This document shows positions 25,833 through 35,238 of a stretch of DNA of 64,000 nucleotides, piece after piece. The translations under genes and the position numbers were made by a program. The notes under the pieces are model-generated. The model was not told the DNA's origin. It worked only from the letters and a program-made list of their open reading frames with translations, and did no database searches. The stretch is taken from NCBI GenBank assembly GCA_002408125.1, contig DHQO01000041.1:62001-126000 (forward strand), in the 5' to 3' direction. The stretch's first letter is position 1. Each line of letters starts with the position of its first letter. This stretch comes from Hyphomonadaceae bacterium UBA5336 (lineage in GTDB: Bacteria; Pseudomonadota; Alphaproteobacteria; Caulobacterales; Hyphomonadaceae).

Positions 25833-26938
25833 GATTGTCGAACCTCCACGGCTGCTGCGAGGCGATCGGGGCGTACCACGCCGCCAATGGCGGTCATGTC
25901 CACCTTGCCGCCGCTGAGATCGCGGATCAGGCCGTCATAGCGCCCGCCCGCGCCAATCGGCCGGCGCAGGTCCCCGCCCGGTGCGATCATCTCGAAGACG
26001 AAGCCGTCATAATAGTTGAAGCGCCGCCCGAAGGGCGTGCCGAAACGCGCACTCGTCAGCCCGTCCGGTGCGAGCTCGCGCATGCGCGCCACACGCTGGC
26101 TCAGCTGGTCGAGCACCGGGTCGACGCCGGAGAGCCCGGCCTGGCGCGCGATTGCCAGCAGGGCATCGGCAGCATTGTCCGGTGCGCAGTCGACAGCCAT
26201 CACCGCCTCCAGCGTCTGGCGGGCGAGGGCGGGGGCTTCCTCGCTTTCGGCTTCCGCGTCGCTCGCCTGGGCCATAAGCCCCTCGACGATCTCCTCCAGC
26301 GTGCGCGCACCCTGCATCTGCGTACCCGACAGGGCGAAGATATCGGCGACTATGTCGCGCGCTTCGGCAAGGCTGGCGCCTTTCAGGCGCGAGGCGAGCC
26401 CTGTCGCGGGTGGCCTGCGTTCGCCCGAGAGCAGCGCCGAAACCCCGCCGGCCTGGCGGAAGGCGCGCTTGAGCGCATCGGCGAGACCTGCGGCGAGGCC
26501 GAGCGCATCGACAAAGGCCGGAAAGACAGCGAGGTCACCCATGCGCACCTCTTTCTCGGTCACCCCGCCCGCCGTGGCCGCCTCACAGACCAGTGCGAAG
26601 CTTTCCGCATCCACATCCGGCGTGGACGGCGCGCCATAGCGCTCAAAGCCCACTTGTGTGAACTCCACCGGGTCGCCGGGCACGGTGGGCAGGCGAAAGG
26701 CTCGGCCGGCATAGCGCTTGATGCTTTCCCCGCCATTGCCGTTTGCTGCCTGAGCGGTGGCGAGCGGCAGGGTTAGATCCGGCCTTAGCGCGCATTCTTC
26801 GCCGGCCGCGCTGGTAAACACGCACAGGCGCGCACGGACGGCCTCGCCCGACAGCTCCAGCGGCTGGGCCGCCGGCATCACGATGGGCGGGTCGACAAAC
26901 TCGCCGCCGAGTTTTTCGAAGACCTCGAGCGGGCTCAC
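25829..26938 (-). CDS. hisZ: ATP phosphoribosyltransferase regulatory subunit
   Basis: 369 residues, a class II aminoacyl-tRNA-synthetase-like protein without aminoacylation activity that binds HisG and controls it by histidine. Motif 2-like CALRPDLTLPLA and the C-terminal FNYYDGFVFEMIAPG and RPIGAGGRYDGLIRD are visible. The start is a GTG at 26938 overlapping the hisS stop (GTGA), so hisS, hisZ and hisG are tightly coupled. Sequence between residues about 150-200 is diverged and alanine-rich. Confidence 0.9.
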   Translation of the reverse strand: MSPLEVFEKLGGEFVDPPIVMPAAQPLELSGEAVRARLCVFTSAAGEECALRPDLTLPLATAQAANGNGGESIKRYAGRAFRLPTVPGDPVEFTQVGFERYGAPSTPDVDAESFALVCEAATAGGVTEKEVRMGDLAVFPAFVDALGLAAGLADALKRAFRQAGGVSALLSGERRPPATGLASRLKGASLAEARDIVADIFALSGTQMQGARTLEEIVEGLMAQASDAEAESEEAPALARQTLEAVMAVDCAPDNAADALLAIARQAGLSGVDPVLDQLSQRVARMRELAPDGLTSARFGTPFGRRFNYYDGFVFEMIAPGGDLRRPIGAGGRYDGLIRDLSGGKVDMTAIGGVVRPDRLAAAVEVRQS

Positions 26939-28407
26939 TCGGTCGCCTCCACGATCTCTTTCAGCCGGGCGACCATGTCCGCGCGGGGGGCCTCGAACTG
27001 GCCGGGGCGGGCGGCGCGATATTCCTCGTTCGACTGGATCGCGGCGGCCTCGGCGGCGCCGGCTTTCAGGTCCTTGATGGTGACGACGCCCTTGGCGATC
27101 TCGTCCTCGCCGAGGATCACCACGGCGGGCGCGCCGCGCCGGTCGGCATATTTCATCTGCGGACGCATGCCCGAGCCACCCATATAGGGCTCGGCGCGCA
27201 GGCCTGCGGCGCGCAGTTCACTGGCGAGTTTCAGGGCTTCGCTCGGGTCCTCGCGGTTGAGGTTGAGCACCACGATGGGCCCGGTGCGGGTGGTAAGATC
27301 GTCCTGCAGGGCGAAGGCGGTGACGAGGCGGCTCACGCCCACACTGAAGCCGGTGGCCGGCACGGACTGGCTGGTAAAGCGGGCGATGAGATCGTCATAA
27401 CGCCCGCCGCCGCCGACCGAGCCGATGCGGACCGGATTGCCGTCTTCGTCCCTGGTCTCGGTGAGCAGCTCGGCTTCGAAGACCGCGCCGGTATAGTATT
27501 CCAGCCCGCGCACCACGGTCGGGTCGATCAGCACATCGCTTTCCGGCACGCCGAAGGCGGCAAGGCCCGTAGCAATGGCCGTGAGCTCATCCAGGCCTGC
27601 CTTGCCGGCCTCGCTGTCACCAGCGGCCTTTTCCAGATTGGCGAGCGTTTCCGCGCGCGTTTTCGCGCCAGCCTCGGCAAAGGCGAGAAGACGCGCACGG
27701 GCGCCGGCATCGAGCCCCGCCCCCTTTGTGAAGTCGCCGCTCTCATCCAGCCGGCCCTCGCCGAGCAGGGCTTCCACACCTTCAAGACCGAGCCGGTCGA
27801 GCTTGTCGAGCGCGCGCAGCACGGTGAGCCGGGCGCCGGTATCGCTCACGCCGGCCTCTGACAGCACGCCATCGAGCAGGCGGCGCGTGTTGACCCGTAC
27901 CACGAACTCGCCGGGCCTCGCACCGGCCGCGCGCATGGCTTCGGCCGCCATGGCGATCATCTCCGCATCGGCATGGGCGCCTGGGGCGCCGACCGTGTCG
28001 GCATCACATTGGGTGAACTGGCGGAAACGGCCCGGACCCGGCTTTTCATTGCGCCAGACCGGGCCGGCGGCATAGCGGCGGAAGGGCTTGGCGAGGGTCT
28101 GCCAGTTTTCCGCGGCAAACCGTGCGAGCGGCGCGGTGAGATCATAGCGCAGGGCGATCCACTGCTCGTCATCGTCGGTGAGGGCAAAGACGCCCTCATT
28201 CGGACGGTCGGTGTCGGGCAGGAACTTGCCGAGCGCGTCGACATATTCGAAGGCGCCGGTATCGAGCGCCTCAAAGCCCCAACGCGCATACACCTCTGTG
28301 ACACGCGTAATGATCTCGGCTTCGGCGCGCAGCAGCGCCTCTCTCCGGTCCGGAAAGCCGCGCGGCTTGCGGGCGAGGTCCTTGCCGGTCTTCGGCGTGT
28401 CGGTCAT
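26935..28407 (-). CDS. hisS: Histidyl-tRNA synthetase
   Basis: 490 residues. Class II synthetase charging tRNA-His. Motif 2 (PVWRNEKPGPGRFRQFTQCDAD), the histidine-binding motifs LIDPTVVRGLEYYTGAVFE and GSVGGGGRYDDLI, motif 3 (ATGFSVGVSRLV) and the anticodon-binding C-terminal domain (PIVVLNLN, KYADRRGAPAVVILGEDE) are in order. ATG 28407 is chosen; the open frame further upstream runs into tRNA-Gln. It heads the operon with hisZ and hisG and begins 61 bases after the tRNA gene. Confidence 0.96.
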   Translation of the reverse strand: MTDTPKTGKDLARKPRGFPDRREALLRAEAEIITRVTEVYARWGFEALDTGAFEYVDALGKFLPDTDRPNEGVFALTDDDEQWIALRYDLTAPLARFAAENWQTLAKPFRRYAAGPVWRNEKPGPGRFRQFTQCDADTVGAPGAHADAEMIAMAAEAMRAAGARPGEFVVRVNTRRLLDGVLSEAGVSDTGARLTVLRALDKLDRLGLEGVEALLGEGRLDESGDFTKGAGLDAGARARLLAFAEAGAKTRAETLANLEKAAGDSEAGKAGLDELTAIATGLAAFGVPESDVLIDPTVVRGLEYYTGAVFEAELLTETRDEDGNPVRIGSVGGGGRYDDLIARFTSQSVPATGFSVGVSRLVTAFALQDDLTTRTGPIVVLNLNREDPSEALKLASELRAAGLRAEPYMGGSGMRPQMKYADRRGAPAVVILGEDEIAKGVVTIKDLKAGAAEAAAIQSNEEYRAARPGQFEAPRADMVARLKEIVEATE

Positions 28408-28467
28408 GGCATCGGCCTTTTTAGAACTCGGGCACCGCATAGACGATGCACCGGGGGGTGTGAAGTC

Positions 28468-28541
28468 TGGATGCCGGGGCTGGATTCGAACCAGCATTGG
28501 CCGGTCCAAAACCGGCTGTCCTGCCCTTAGACGACCCGGCA
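28468..28541 (-). tRNA. tRNA-Gln (anticodon TTG)
   Basis: Reads 5' TGCCGGG on the minus strand from 28541. The acceptor stem TGCCGGG/CCCGGCA, anticodon stem GCCGG/CCGGC with loop TTTTGGA (anticodon TTG) and T arm CTGG-TTCGAAT-CCAG are all complete. The U1-A72 first pair is typical of tRNA-Gln. CCA is encoded at 28468-28470, directly after the discriminator base. It is transcribed in the same direction as hisS and may share its promoter. Confidence 0.95.
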
Positions 28542-28677
28542 CGGGTCCTGGCAGGCGTGCAATGCTTTGAGATGTCCGGGGGAGAACTTTCGCAAGGCAC
28601 GCCTTAAGCGGTCGCGCCTCGGGGAAGGCGCGTCAGCTGTGTTGGTGGTGATGGTGCTGTTGCGTGTTCATGGACGC

Positions 28678-28706
28678 GGGATATGCCGCCGGCCGCGCCG
28701 CGTCAA
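28678..28706 (-). promoter_or_regulatory. Possible promoter for tRNA-Gln and hisS
   Basis: On the minus strand TTGACG (28701-28706) and TATCCC (28678-28683) are separated by 17 bases. This is the best -35 upstream of the tRNA; the -10 is a weak match, and it would leave a leader of roughly 125 bases before the tRNA. Confidence 0.35.
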
Positions 28707-28777
28707 GTTGGCGGTTCCGATTCAGGCGAACGGCACGGGGCTTGCTTCGCCTGATGGGAGAATTCCGGAGACGTCCC

Positions 28778-29254
28778 ATGCTGAAACCCCTCGGCCTTGT
28801 CCTGTGCCTCGCACTCGCCCTTCCCGCCGCCCAGGCCGACGAGGCTGATCTCGCCCGAGACTGGGGCGCGAAGGCCGGCCTGATGTATCAGGATACGGTG
28901 GCTGGCCTGCAGGGGGCGGCGCTGCCCGCGCGCTATGAGGATGATCTGGCCCGCTTTGCGGTGGCCGCCGATCGGCTCGGCGCCTGGATCGATGCGACGG
29001 CCCGCCCGCACGATCTCGGCTGCATCTTTCGCGGCATGGCCGACGAGGCCGAACTGCAGCTCGGCCAGCTGGAGACACCCGGTGCACGCGATGCCGCACT
29101 GCGCCGCCTCACGACCCTGTTCTATGATGCGGAAAACCTGGCACTGGCGGCATCTTACACCGATGCAGGCTCAGACGGCGCGGAAGGCTCCGCCCCGGCC
29201 AGCTGTCCTGCAAATCCGCAGGCCGCGCTTCAGTACTTGACCGAGCAGCCGTAG
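28778..29254 (+). CDS. Hypothetical secreted protein
   Basis: 158 residues. Signal peptide ending AAQA-D (cleavage after residue about 20). The mature part is predicted helical, alanine-rich, with two cysteines (HDLGCIFRGMADEAE and PASCPANP). No family recognised. ATG 28778 has GGAG 7 bases upstream; upstream in-frame starts lack a signal sequence. Its last 25 bases overlap the end of the opposite-strand redoxin gene. Confidence 0.6.
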   Translation: MLKPLGLVLCLALALPAAQADEADLARDWGAKAGLMYQDTVAGLQGAALPARYEDDLARFAVAADRLGAWIDATARPHDLGCIFRGMADEAELQLGQLETPGARDAALRRLTTLFYDAENLALAASYTDAGSDGAEGSAPASCPANPQAALQYLTEQP

Positions 29255-29880
29255 GCCTTGGTCGTCGTTTCTTCCGGCTCTTCGCCGGCTTCCAGCGCGT
29301 CCAGCGCGGCGGTGACATACTGCGTTGCCGTTGGAATGTCGCGAGTGCGTGCAGACGGGATGGAATCGATCGCGCCCTGATAGGCAAGCGTGCCGTCCGG
29401 CTCGATGACATACATGTGCGGGGTGGCCTTGGCGGCGTAGAGATGGCCGATTTCGCCGGTCTCATCCAGGATCACATGATCGGGCGCCGCGCCGCGCTGT
29501 TCGGTGAGCTGGTTCGCCACGGCGGGGGTGACATGGCCCTGCTTGCCCGGTGCAGACGAGATGATGGTCAGCCAGACCATGCCGTCCTCATCGGCCGCGA
29601 GCTGCTGGGACTGCATGTTGGTGTACTCGGCATCGTAGTGCTTGCCGACAAAGGGACAGTCATGATTGGTCCATTCCAGCACCACGGTCTGGCCGGCATA
29701 ATCCGACAGCGAGACGGTTTCGCCCGTCGAGGTGATGCCGGTGAAGTTCGGTGCCTGGGTGCCGGAGACGAGGTCCGGCGTCTCGCCTTCCGCGGTGGTG
29801 GCGATCATGGCGCCGACCGTGAGGCAGATCGCGGTGGCCATGCCGCCGATCAGGAAGAAGTTCTGCTTGTTCATCTTCAT
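29230..29880 (-). CDS. Membrane-anchored/exported redoxin (AhpC-TSA/thioredoxin-like fold)
   Basis: 216 residues. An N-terminal hydrophobic segment (residues 8-28) exports or anchors it. Then a peroxiredoxin/thioredoxin-like domain: APNFTGITSTGETVSLSDYAGQTVVLEW, followed by NHDCPFVGKHY with a single active-site Cys75, and the cis-Pro loop KATPHMYVIEPDG. A second cysteine, Cys212, sits four residues from the C-terminus and may be the resolving residue. This pattern is that of the thioredoxin-like 'DCPFV' subfamily rather than true AhpC. It is 64 bases downstream of the DsbD-like gene, which could supply its electrons. AGAAGGA precedes the start by about 9 bases. Confidence 0.8.
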   Translation of the reverse strand: MKMNKQNFFLIGGMATAICLTVGAMIATTAEGETPDLVSGTQAPNFTGITSTGETVSLSDYAGQTVVLEWTNHDCPFVGKHYDAEYTNMQSQQLAADEDGMVWLTIISSAPGKQGHVTPAVANQLTEQRGAAPDHVILDETGEIGHLYAAKATPHMYVIEPDGTLAYQGAIDSIPSARTRDIPTATQYVTAALDALEAGEEPEETTTKAYGCSVKY

Positions 29881-29944
29881 CGCGCTCGTCCTTCTCATCC
29901 GTCCCAGCCCGCGATCAACACCATGCCATATTGGATGGTTCCGG

Positions 29945-32059
29945 TTAATCTCCCACCGCTGCGGCGATTTCACGTTTCATCAGGGCCGGGCTGAGGGTCT
30001 GGGGCATCAGGACCGGGTCGGCCGCGCCGGGTGCGTATAGCAGGTACATCGGCACGCCGGGGCGCCCGCGCAGTTGCAGTTCCTCGGCAATGGCCGGGTC
30101 CTTGTTCGTGAAATCGGCCACCAGGAAGGTGATGTTGGCCGCGTCCATGGCTGCCAGCACATCCGGCTGGGTCAGCGTGGTGCGTTTGTTGGCCTGGCAG
30201 ATCATGCACCAGGTGGCGGTGAAATCGACGAAGACGCCGCGCCCTTCGGCGGTGAGATCAGCGACACGCTGCGGGCTCCAGGGCTCGGTCTCGTACTTGG
30301 CGGCATAGGCGGTGGAGCCCGTCTGGCTGGGGTCCAGGGTCTTCGCCGTGGCGATGGGCAGGGCGAAGCCGCCGAGTATGGCGAGCGCGCCAAGTGCGAG
30401 ACCCATCGGGCGAAGGCGCCCGCCGGCGATTTTCACCAGCCAGATCCCGAAGGCGAGCAGCGCCGCCCCCATGACGAGCCAGGCCACCGCACCGGTGCCG
30501 GCCTGGTCGCCGAGCACGAAGAGCAGGGCAGCTGCCGAGAGGAACATCGGGAAGGCAAAGAACTGCTTCACTCGCTCCATCCAGGCGCCGGGCCTGGGCA
30601 GGTAGCCCGCCAGGCCCGGAACGAAGCTGAGGATCAGGAAAGGCAGGGCCATGCCGAAGCCGAGCATGAGATAGATGAAGAAGACTTCCGGGGCCGGACG
30701 CTCCAGTACCGCGCCAAGGGAGGCTCCGACAAACGGCCCGACACAGGGCGCGCCGGCGGTTGCGGCCAGGGCTCCGGTCGCGAAAGCACCGATGGCGCCG
30801 CTGCGCCCGGCAAAGCTGGAGCCTAGATTCTGCAACGAGCCACCGGCCTCGAACACACCCAGCAGCCACAGGCCAAGAAGGAAGGCGGCGAGTGCCAGCA
30901 CAGCGACGACCACAGGATATTGGAGCAGCGATCCAAGCGCCCAGAACTCACCGACACTGCGTAGCGCGACAAAGGCCGCGGCCAGCGCGGCGAAGGAGAT
31001 CATCACCCCGGCCGTGTACCAGATCCCGTGTTCCCTGAGAGCGGTGTCCTCGCCCTTGCTGGCGGCAGAGACCATGCCCATCGCCTTGATGGTGAGCACG
31101 GGCAGGACGCAGGGCATGAGGTTCAGGACCAACCCGCCGAGCAGGGCGAGCCCGGCCAGCAGGATCAGGTTCACCCCGCCGCCGGGCGCTGCCGGCGTGA
31201 AGGCGCGCCCGGTGGTGCCCGCCAGTGGCGTGTCGGTGATTGCGGCGCGGACGATATAGCCTGTGCGTGTGCCGTCCGGCGCGGTGATAGCGATGACCCC
31301 GTCGAGTGTTTCACCCAGCGTCTCGCGTGGGTCGTATGGCAAAGCGAGGCGCGCGCCGCGCTCACCCACACTTTGCGTCTGGGCGCGGGCGTGGAAGATC
31401 TCGTTATTGTACGGGAAAAAACGGATCGCGTTCCCGTCCAGCGTGGCGGCATCGGCCGGGACGAGGTGCAGCGCCAGCGCATCGCCATCCACTACCGCTG
31501 CGCTTTCGCCCTCGAACGGGACGGGTGCTGAGGCGAGGGCAGCGGCGATCTTCTCGGCATGGGCGACATTGGGTTCCTGGGTCTCGCCGATGAATATGGT
31601 GAGCGAGACCGGCGCGGTTTCAGGAATGCAGATATCGTCGCAGATCAGATAGTCGGCCTCGCCGACAAAGCGGACAGAGCCGACGGCGTCTTCGGGGATG
31701 GTGACTTCGAAAGGCAGGGTCAGCGCTTCGCTATAGCCGTAATCCATGATCTCGTTTTCGACCACGGGCAGCAGTTCCGGCAGAGGCCAGACAAACTGGT
31801 CTCCGCTGGTGGATTCGCCCAGCGGGCCTTCCTCCCAGAAGATCTCGGGCGGTAGACCGGCATCCCCGGCATTGCGCCAGTAGACATGCCAGTTCGGGTC
31901 CAGCGTCTTGTCGAGGGCGAGATAGATGGTCTCCCCGGGCAGGGCGACCTGGCGCTCGGAGATCAGCTCCACACGCGCATGGCCGGCATCATAGGGCTCG
32001 GCACGCGCAGCCAAGGCTGCACACAGCGCCACAAGAGCCAGGGCCAGGAAACGCATCAT
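29945..32059 (-). CDS. DsbD-family thiol:disulfide interchange protein (ScsB-like)
   Basis: 704 residues. Passes electrons from cytoplasmic thioredoxin across the inner membrane to periplasmic thiol proteins. Order: signal peptide (1-19); N-terminal periplasmic domain to about 290 with Cys140 and Cys144 (LICDDICIPET); eight-segment membrane domain with Cys317 (LMPCVLP) and Cys439 (GAPCVGP), the transmembrane redox pair; and a C-terminal thioredoxin domain with C618-M-I-C621. The large N-terminal domain is like ScsB/CcdA-fused forms rather than classical DsbD. Two ATGs abut (32059, 32056). Likely partner is the neighbouring redoxin. Confidence 0.92.
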   Translation of the reverse strand: MMRFLALALVALCAALAARAEPYDAGHARVELISERQVALPGETIYLALDKTLDPNWHVYWRNAGDAGLPPEIFWEEGPLGESTSGDQFVWPLPELLPVVENEIMDYGYSEALTLPFEVTIPEDAVGSVRFVGEADYLICDDICIPETAPVSLTIFIGETQEPNVAHAEKIAAALASAPVPFEGESAAVVDGDALALHLVPADAATLDGNAIRFFPYNNEIFHARAQTQSVGERGARLALPYDPRETLGETLDGVIAITAPDGTRTGYIVRAAITDTPLAGTTGRAFTPAAPGGGVNLILLAGLALLGGLVLNLMPCVLPVLTIKAMGMVSAASKGEDTALREHGIWYTAGVMISFAALAAAFVALRSVGEFWALGSLLQYPVVVAVLALAAFLLGLWLLGVFEAGGSLQNLGSSFAGRSGAIGAFATGALAATAGAPCVGPFVGASLGAVLERPAPEVFFIYLMLGFGMALPFLILSFVPGLAGYLPRPGAWMERVKQFFAFPMFLSAAALLFVLGDQAGTGAVAWLVMGAALLAFGIWLVKIAGGRLRPMGLALGALAILGGFALPIATAKTLDPSQTGSTAYAAKYETEPWSPQRVADLTAEGRGVFVDFTATWCMICQANKRTTLTQPDVLAAMDAANITFLVADFTNKDPAIAEELQLRGRPGVPMYLLYAPGAADPVLMPQTLSPALMKREIAAAVGD

Positions 32060-32150
32060 GGGGCCTACCTTATTCAATCCCGCTCGCCGGGATATGAGCC
32101 AAAGGGCCGCGAGTGCAACCGGCCTCGCGAAATCTTGAGTCCCGGCCGGT

Positions 32151-32182
32151 ATGCAAAAGGGCGGCCTCAGCGGGCCGCCCTT
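32151..32182 (-). terminator. Rho-independent terminator of the SapC-family gene
   Basis: AAGGGCGGCC at 32157-32166 pairs perfectly with GGCCGCCCTT at 32173-32182, loop of six, and is followed on the minus strand by TTTTGCAT. It is 29 bases after the SapC stop. Confidence 0.88.
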
Positions 32183-32210
32183 CGCAAGTTTTCGGTCACG
32201 TGCCGGGCGC

Positions 32211-33062
32211 TCAGGCCTGGGCCGGCTCGTTGGCACGGACGGCGCGCTGGATGATGCGCGACCAGTTCAGCAGCGAGATCAGGTGGGCATAGATCGCGCC
32301 GACGGCGCCGTTGTTCTTCAGCTCCATGAACTGTTCGGCCGGCAGGGCGTTCAGCTTCTCTTCGGAAACTGCCCAGTAGTCGGCAATCTTCTGTTGCTGG
32401 CCTACCGGGTTGCCTTGCGGGTCGCGCGGCTGGAAGGCCACCGATTTCTGCTCGAACAGGTCGAACTTCTTCAGGATGTCGGCGAATTCCGAGGTCGCAC
32501 GGCGCTGACGCTCGAATTCCTTGCAGAACTCGATGGCGTCATTGGTGAATTTCGACGGCTGGCCGTTCTCGAAGAAAGCGATTTCCGGGCTGTCGGACAC
32601 CATCGGCGCTTCGCGGTCGACGCACAGCAGCAGGCGGTCGGAATTGTTGTCGGCCGCGAAGACGAAGGGATAACGGCGCACGAAGGCCGGGATATAGTAA
32701 TCCTCCTCGATCATGCCGTTTCCCTTCACGAAGAGATTCTGGCCCTGGCGCACGCCCATGACGGCAACCGGCACGCGCTCCTCGCCGACGAAGATCACCG
32801 GATAGGCGCCGGCCGCCATGCCAAATTCGGTGACGGTCACCGGGACGGCATGGGCCTCGCGCAGGAAGCCGAAGGGCTGGTCGATCTGCTTCACGCCGAG
32901 ATTGCCATGGGCCTCGGGTGAGAGCGGTTCGGGTTTCTTGTAGAACAGTACGCTACCGGTGAGCTGGGCGCCGCCGGCCGGAGCGCCGGGGTTGCCTGCA
33001 GGTTGGCCTGGATTCATGGGGCCGCCAGCCAAGCCTTGGGGGGAATTGGGGTTATTATCCAC
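32211..33062 (-). CDS. SapC family protein
   Basis: 283 residues. Matches the SapC family (first described beside S-layer secretion genes in Campylobacter) through FGFLREAHAVPVTVTEFGMAAGAYPVIF, LLLCVDREAPMV and LPAEQFMELKNNGAVGAIYAHL. It has no signal peptide; the N-terminal 50 residues are Pro/Gly/Asn-rich and probably unstructured. Function remains unknown; in alphaproteobacteria such genes are often next to TonB-receptor or glycan genes, which is not the case here. GTG 33062 is preferred because GAGGAG lies 8 bases upstream, while the ATG at 33017 has no ribosome site. Confidence 0.85.
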   Translation of the reverse strand: MDNNPNSPQGLAGGPMNPGQPAGNPGAPAGGAQLTGSVLFYKKPEPLSPEAHGNLGVKQIDQPFGFLREAHAVPVTVTEFGMAAGAYPVIFVGEERVPVAVMGVRQGQNLFVKGNGMIEEDYYIPAFVRRYPFVFAADNNSDRLLLCVDREAPMVSDSPEIAFFENGQPSKFTNDAIEFCKEFERQRRATSEFADILKKFDLFEQKSVAFQPRDPQGNPVGQQQKIADYWAVSEEKLNALPAEQFMELKNNGAVGAIYAHLISLLNWSRIIQRAVRANEPAQA

Positions 33063-33188
33063 GGATCTGCTCCTCGTCTCGTGCGGCGGACGCTTAACCG
33101 ATAAGAACAAGGCTCACAACAGCCTCGCCTGCGGTTACTGCGCTAAACCGGCTTTACCTTGCATGCGGACCACACCACCTTCTCGCTC

Positions 33189-35129
33189 ATGTCTCGATCC
33201 TGCCGATCCCTGCCAGTGGTTCTTCTCGTTGCCCTGATGGGGCTTTTGTTGCCGGCAGCGTGTGCTCCGCGCGATAGCGGCCAACCCTCCCGGCAGGTTG
33301 CACGCCAGTCGAGTGAACTTTTTGATACATTGGCCGTGATGGAGCTTAGCGCCGAGCCCGAACTTGTCACCCGGCTGGGCCTGCCGCCCGGCCAGATCGA
33401 CGGGCAGGAGAATGCCGTGTTCGGCGACAAGTCCCAGGCCGCGTTCGAGCGCCTGCGCCTGCGCCGTATCGAGGTACTGCGTTTCCTGGAGGCCCTGCCG
33501 CTGGCCCCGGAAGGCAGCGCCCTGCGCGGCCATCAGGAAGTGGTTTTGCGGGCGTATGACCACGCCGTGCGGATCGGCGAGTTCGGTCATGGCCGGGTCG
33601 AGCTGGGCGATGCTTATCCTTATGTGATGGATCACCGCTCGGGCGTCTGGATCGACCTGCCCGATCTCCTCGTACGCAAGCAGCGGGTGGAGAGCCGCGC
33701 CGATGCCGAGGCCTATGTCTCGCGCCTGGTCGCGCTGGGAAATGCGGTTGACGATGGCCGCCTGCGCATGCTGGCCGATGCCGAGGCCGGCGTGATCCCG
33801 CCGCGCTTTATCCTGGAGGCGATGTCCGCGCGCCTGTCCCGCGAACTGGCCGTGCCGGTCGAGCAGGACCGGCTGATCATCACGCTGGAAAACCAGCTTT
33901 CAGGACTCAGCGGGGAAGATCGCGGCGTGCTCCAGTCGATCCGCACCGATGCGCTGACCGCCATGCGCCTGCGCGTGCGCCCAGCCTATCAGAGGCTCGG
34001 CGAGACGTTGGAGGCGCTGCAGGAGATTGCCAGCGATGTGCCGGGCGTATGGAGCTTGCCCGATGGCGACGCTTATTACGACGCCGTACTGGCCATGCAT
34101 GTCCATCCCGATGTCGACGCAGAAGCGCTACACCGCGAGGGCCGGGCCGAGGTCGAGGCGCTGACCGCGCAGATCGCCGCCGAGCTGAATGCACTGGAGG
34201 CCGAGGAGGCTGCTGCGGAAGAGCCCGTTGCCGTTGCGGTCCGCCCAGCGCCACAGCCGGAATCTGAAGACGCGCCCCCGCCGCCGAGCGTGGCCGAGCG
34301 GCTGAGCGCGCTGTCGGCGCGCGAGGACCAGATGTTCGAACCGACACTGGAAGGGCGCATGGCCCTGCTCGGAGAGATCGAGCGCGTCCTTGGTCTTGCC
34401 CGCCGCGACCTGACGACGGTTGTGGCCCGCACGCCCGACCTGCCGGTGCGCGCCGCTCTCGCCGGGCCGGGCGAGCATCTCGCCGCGCTCGCGCTCTATG
34501 TCCCGCCCGCCCCCGATGGCAGCGCGCCGGGCCTTTTCCTGATCAACCCCACCGATACCGCCCGCCTGCCGCGCTATCGAATCCCGGCGCTGGTGGTGCA
34601 CGAGACCATTCCCGGCCACCACATCGAGGCGAGCTTTGCCATGGAAGTGGCCGGCCTGCCGCTGATCCGCCAGCTGATGTGGGTGACAGGCTATGGCGAG
34701 GGCTGGGCGACCTATGCCGAGACGCTGGCGCTGGAAACCGGCCCGTTCGCCGATGACCGGCTGGCGCGGATCGGCATCCTGCAGAGCCAGCTTTTCAGCG
34801 CCGCGCGCATGGTGGCCGATACCGGCCTCCATCATATGCGCTGGAGCCGTGAGGAGGCGGTCGACTATCTTGTGGAGACAACCGGCATGCCGCGCCCCGC
34901 GGCCGAGAGCGAGATCAACCGGCTGGTGGTCTGGCCCGGGCAAGCCTCGTCCTATACTGGCGGGGCGCTGCTGATCGAGGCAATACGCGCGCGGGCCGAG
35001 GCCGTGATCGGCCCGGATTTCGACCTGGCGGCGTTCCACTACACCCTGCTGGCTGGTGGCCCGCGTCCGCTGGCCCAGGTCGAGCGCGACCTGGAACGGT
35101 GGTATGAAGCCCAGATGATTGGCGGCTAG
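33189..35129 (+). CDS. DUF885 family lipoprotein, putative metallopeptidase
   Basis: 646 residues. Signal peptide with lipobox (LLPAAC) gives a lipidated cysteine at about residue 25. The DUF885 motif HETIPGHH lies at residues 471-478, where histidines and glutamate would bind a metal; downstream WVTGYGEGWATYAETL and WPGQASSYTGG are the other conserved family blocks. A Glu/Ala/Pro-rich linker (about residues 330-375) splits the chain and is unusual. The family is annotated as secreted zinc-dependent peptidases, but substrates are not established. The start is placed at ATG 33189, which gives a proper signal peptide. Confidence 0.88.
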   Translation: MSRSCRSLPVVLLVALMGLLLPAACAPRDSGQPSRQVARQSSELFDTLAVMELSAEPELVTRLGLPPGQIDGQENAVFGDKSQAAFERLRLRRIEVLRFLEALPLAPEGSALRGHQEVVLRAYDHAVRIGEFGHGRVELGDAYPYVMDHRSGVWIDLPDLLVRKQRVESRADAEAYVSRLVALGNAVDDGRLRMLADAEAGVIPPRFILEAMSARLSRELAVPVEQDRLIITLENQLSGLSGEDRGVLQSIRTDALTAMRLRVRPAYQRLGETLEALQEIASDVPGVWSLPDGDAYYDAVLAMHVHPDVDAEALHREGRAEVEALTAQIAAELNALEAEEAAAEEPVAVAVRPAPQPESEDAPPPPSVAERLSALSAREDQMFEPTLEGRMALLGEIERVLGLARRDLTTVVARTPDLPVRAALAGPGEHLAALALYVPPAPDGSAPGLFLINPTDTARLPRYRIPALVVHETIPGHHIEASFAMEVAGLPLIRQLMWVTGYGEGWATYAETLALETGPFADDRLARIGILQSQLFSAARMVADTGLHHMRWSREEAVDYLVETTGMPRPAAESEINRLVVWPGQASSYTGGALLIEAIRARAEAVIGPDFDLAAFHYTLLAGGPRPLAQVERDLERWYEAQMIGG

Positions 35130-35238
35130 CCCGGCTCCGCATCCTTCTGCATCACCTCATAACCGGCACCGGGCTGCCCCAAAGATGACAGATTGGACAG
35201 GCTGAGTGGCCGCAATCCAGTGATCGGAGGGACTCAAC

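Noticed and set aside
28468..28541. Integration site at tRNA-Gln
   Set aside because: No integrase, no repeated tRNA 3' end and no foreign-looking DNA next to it.
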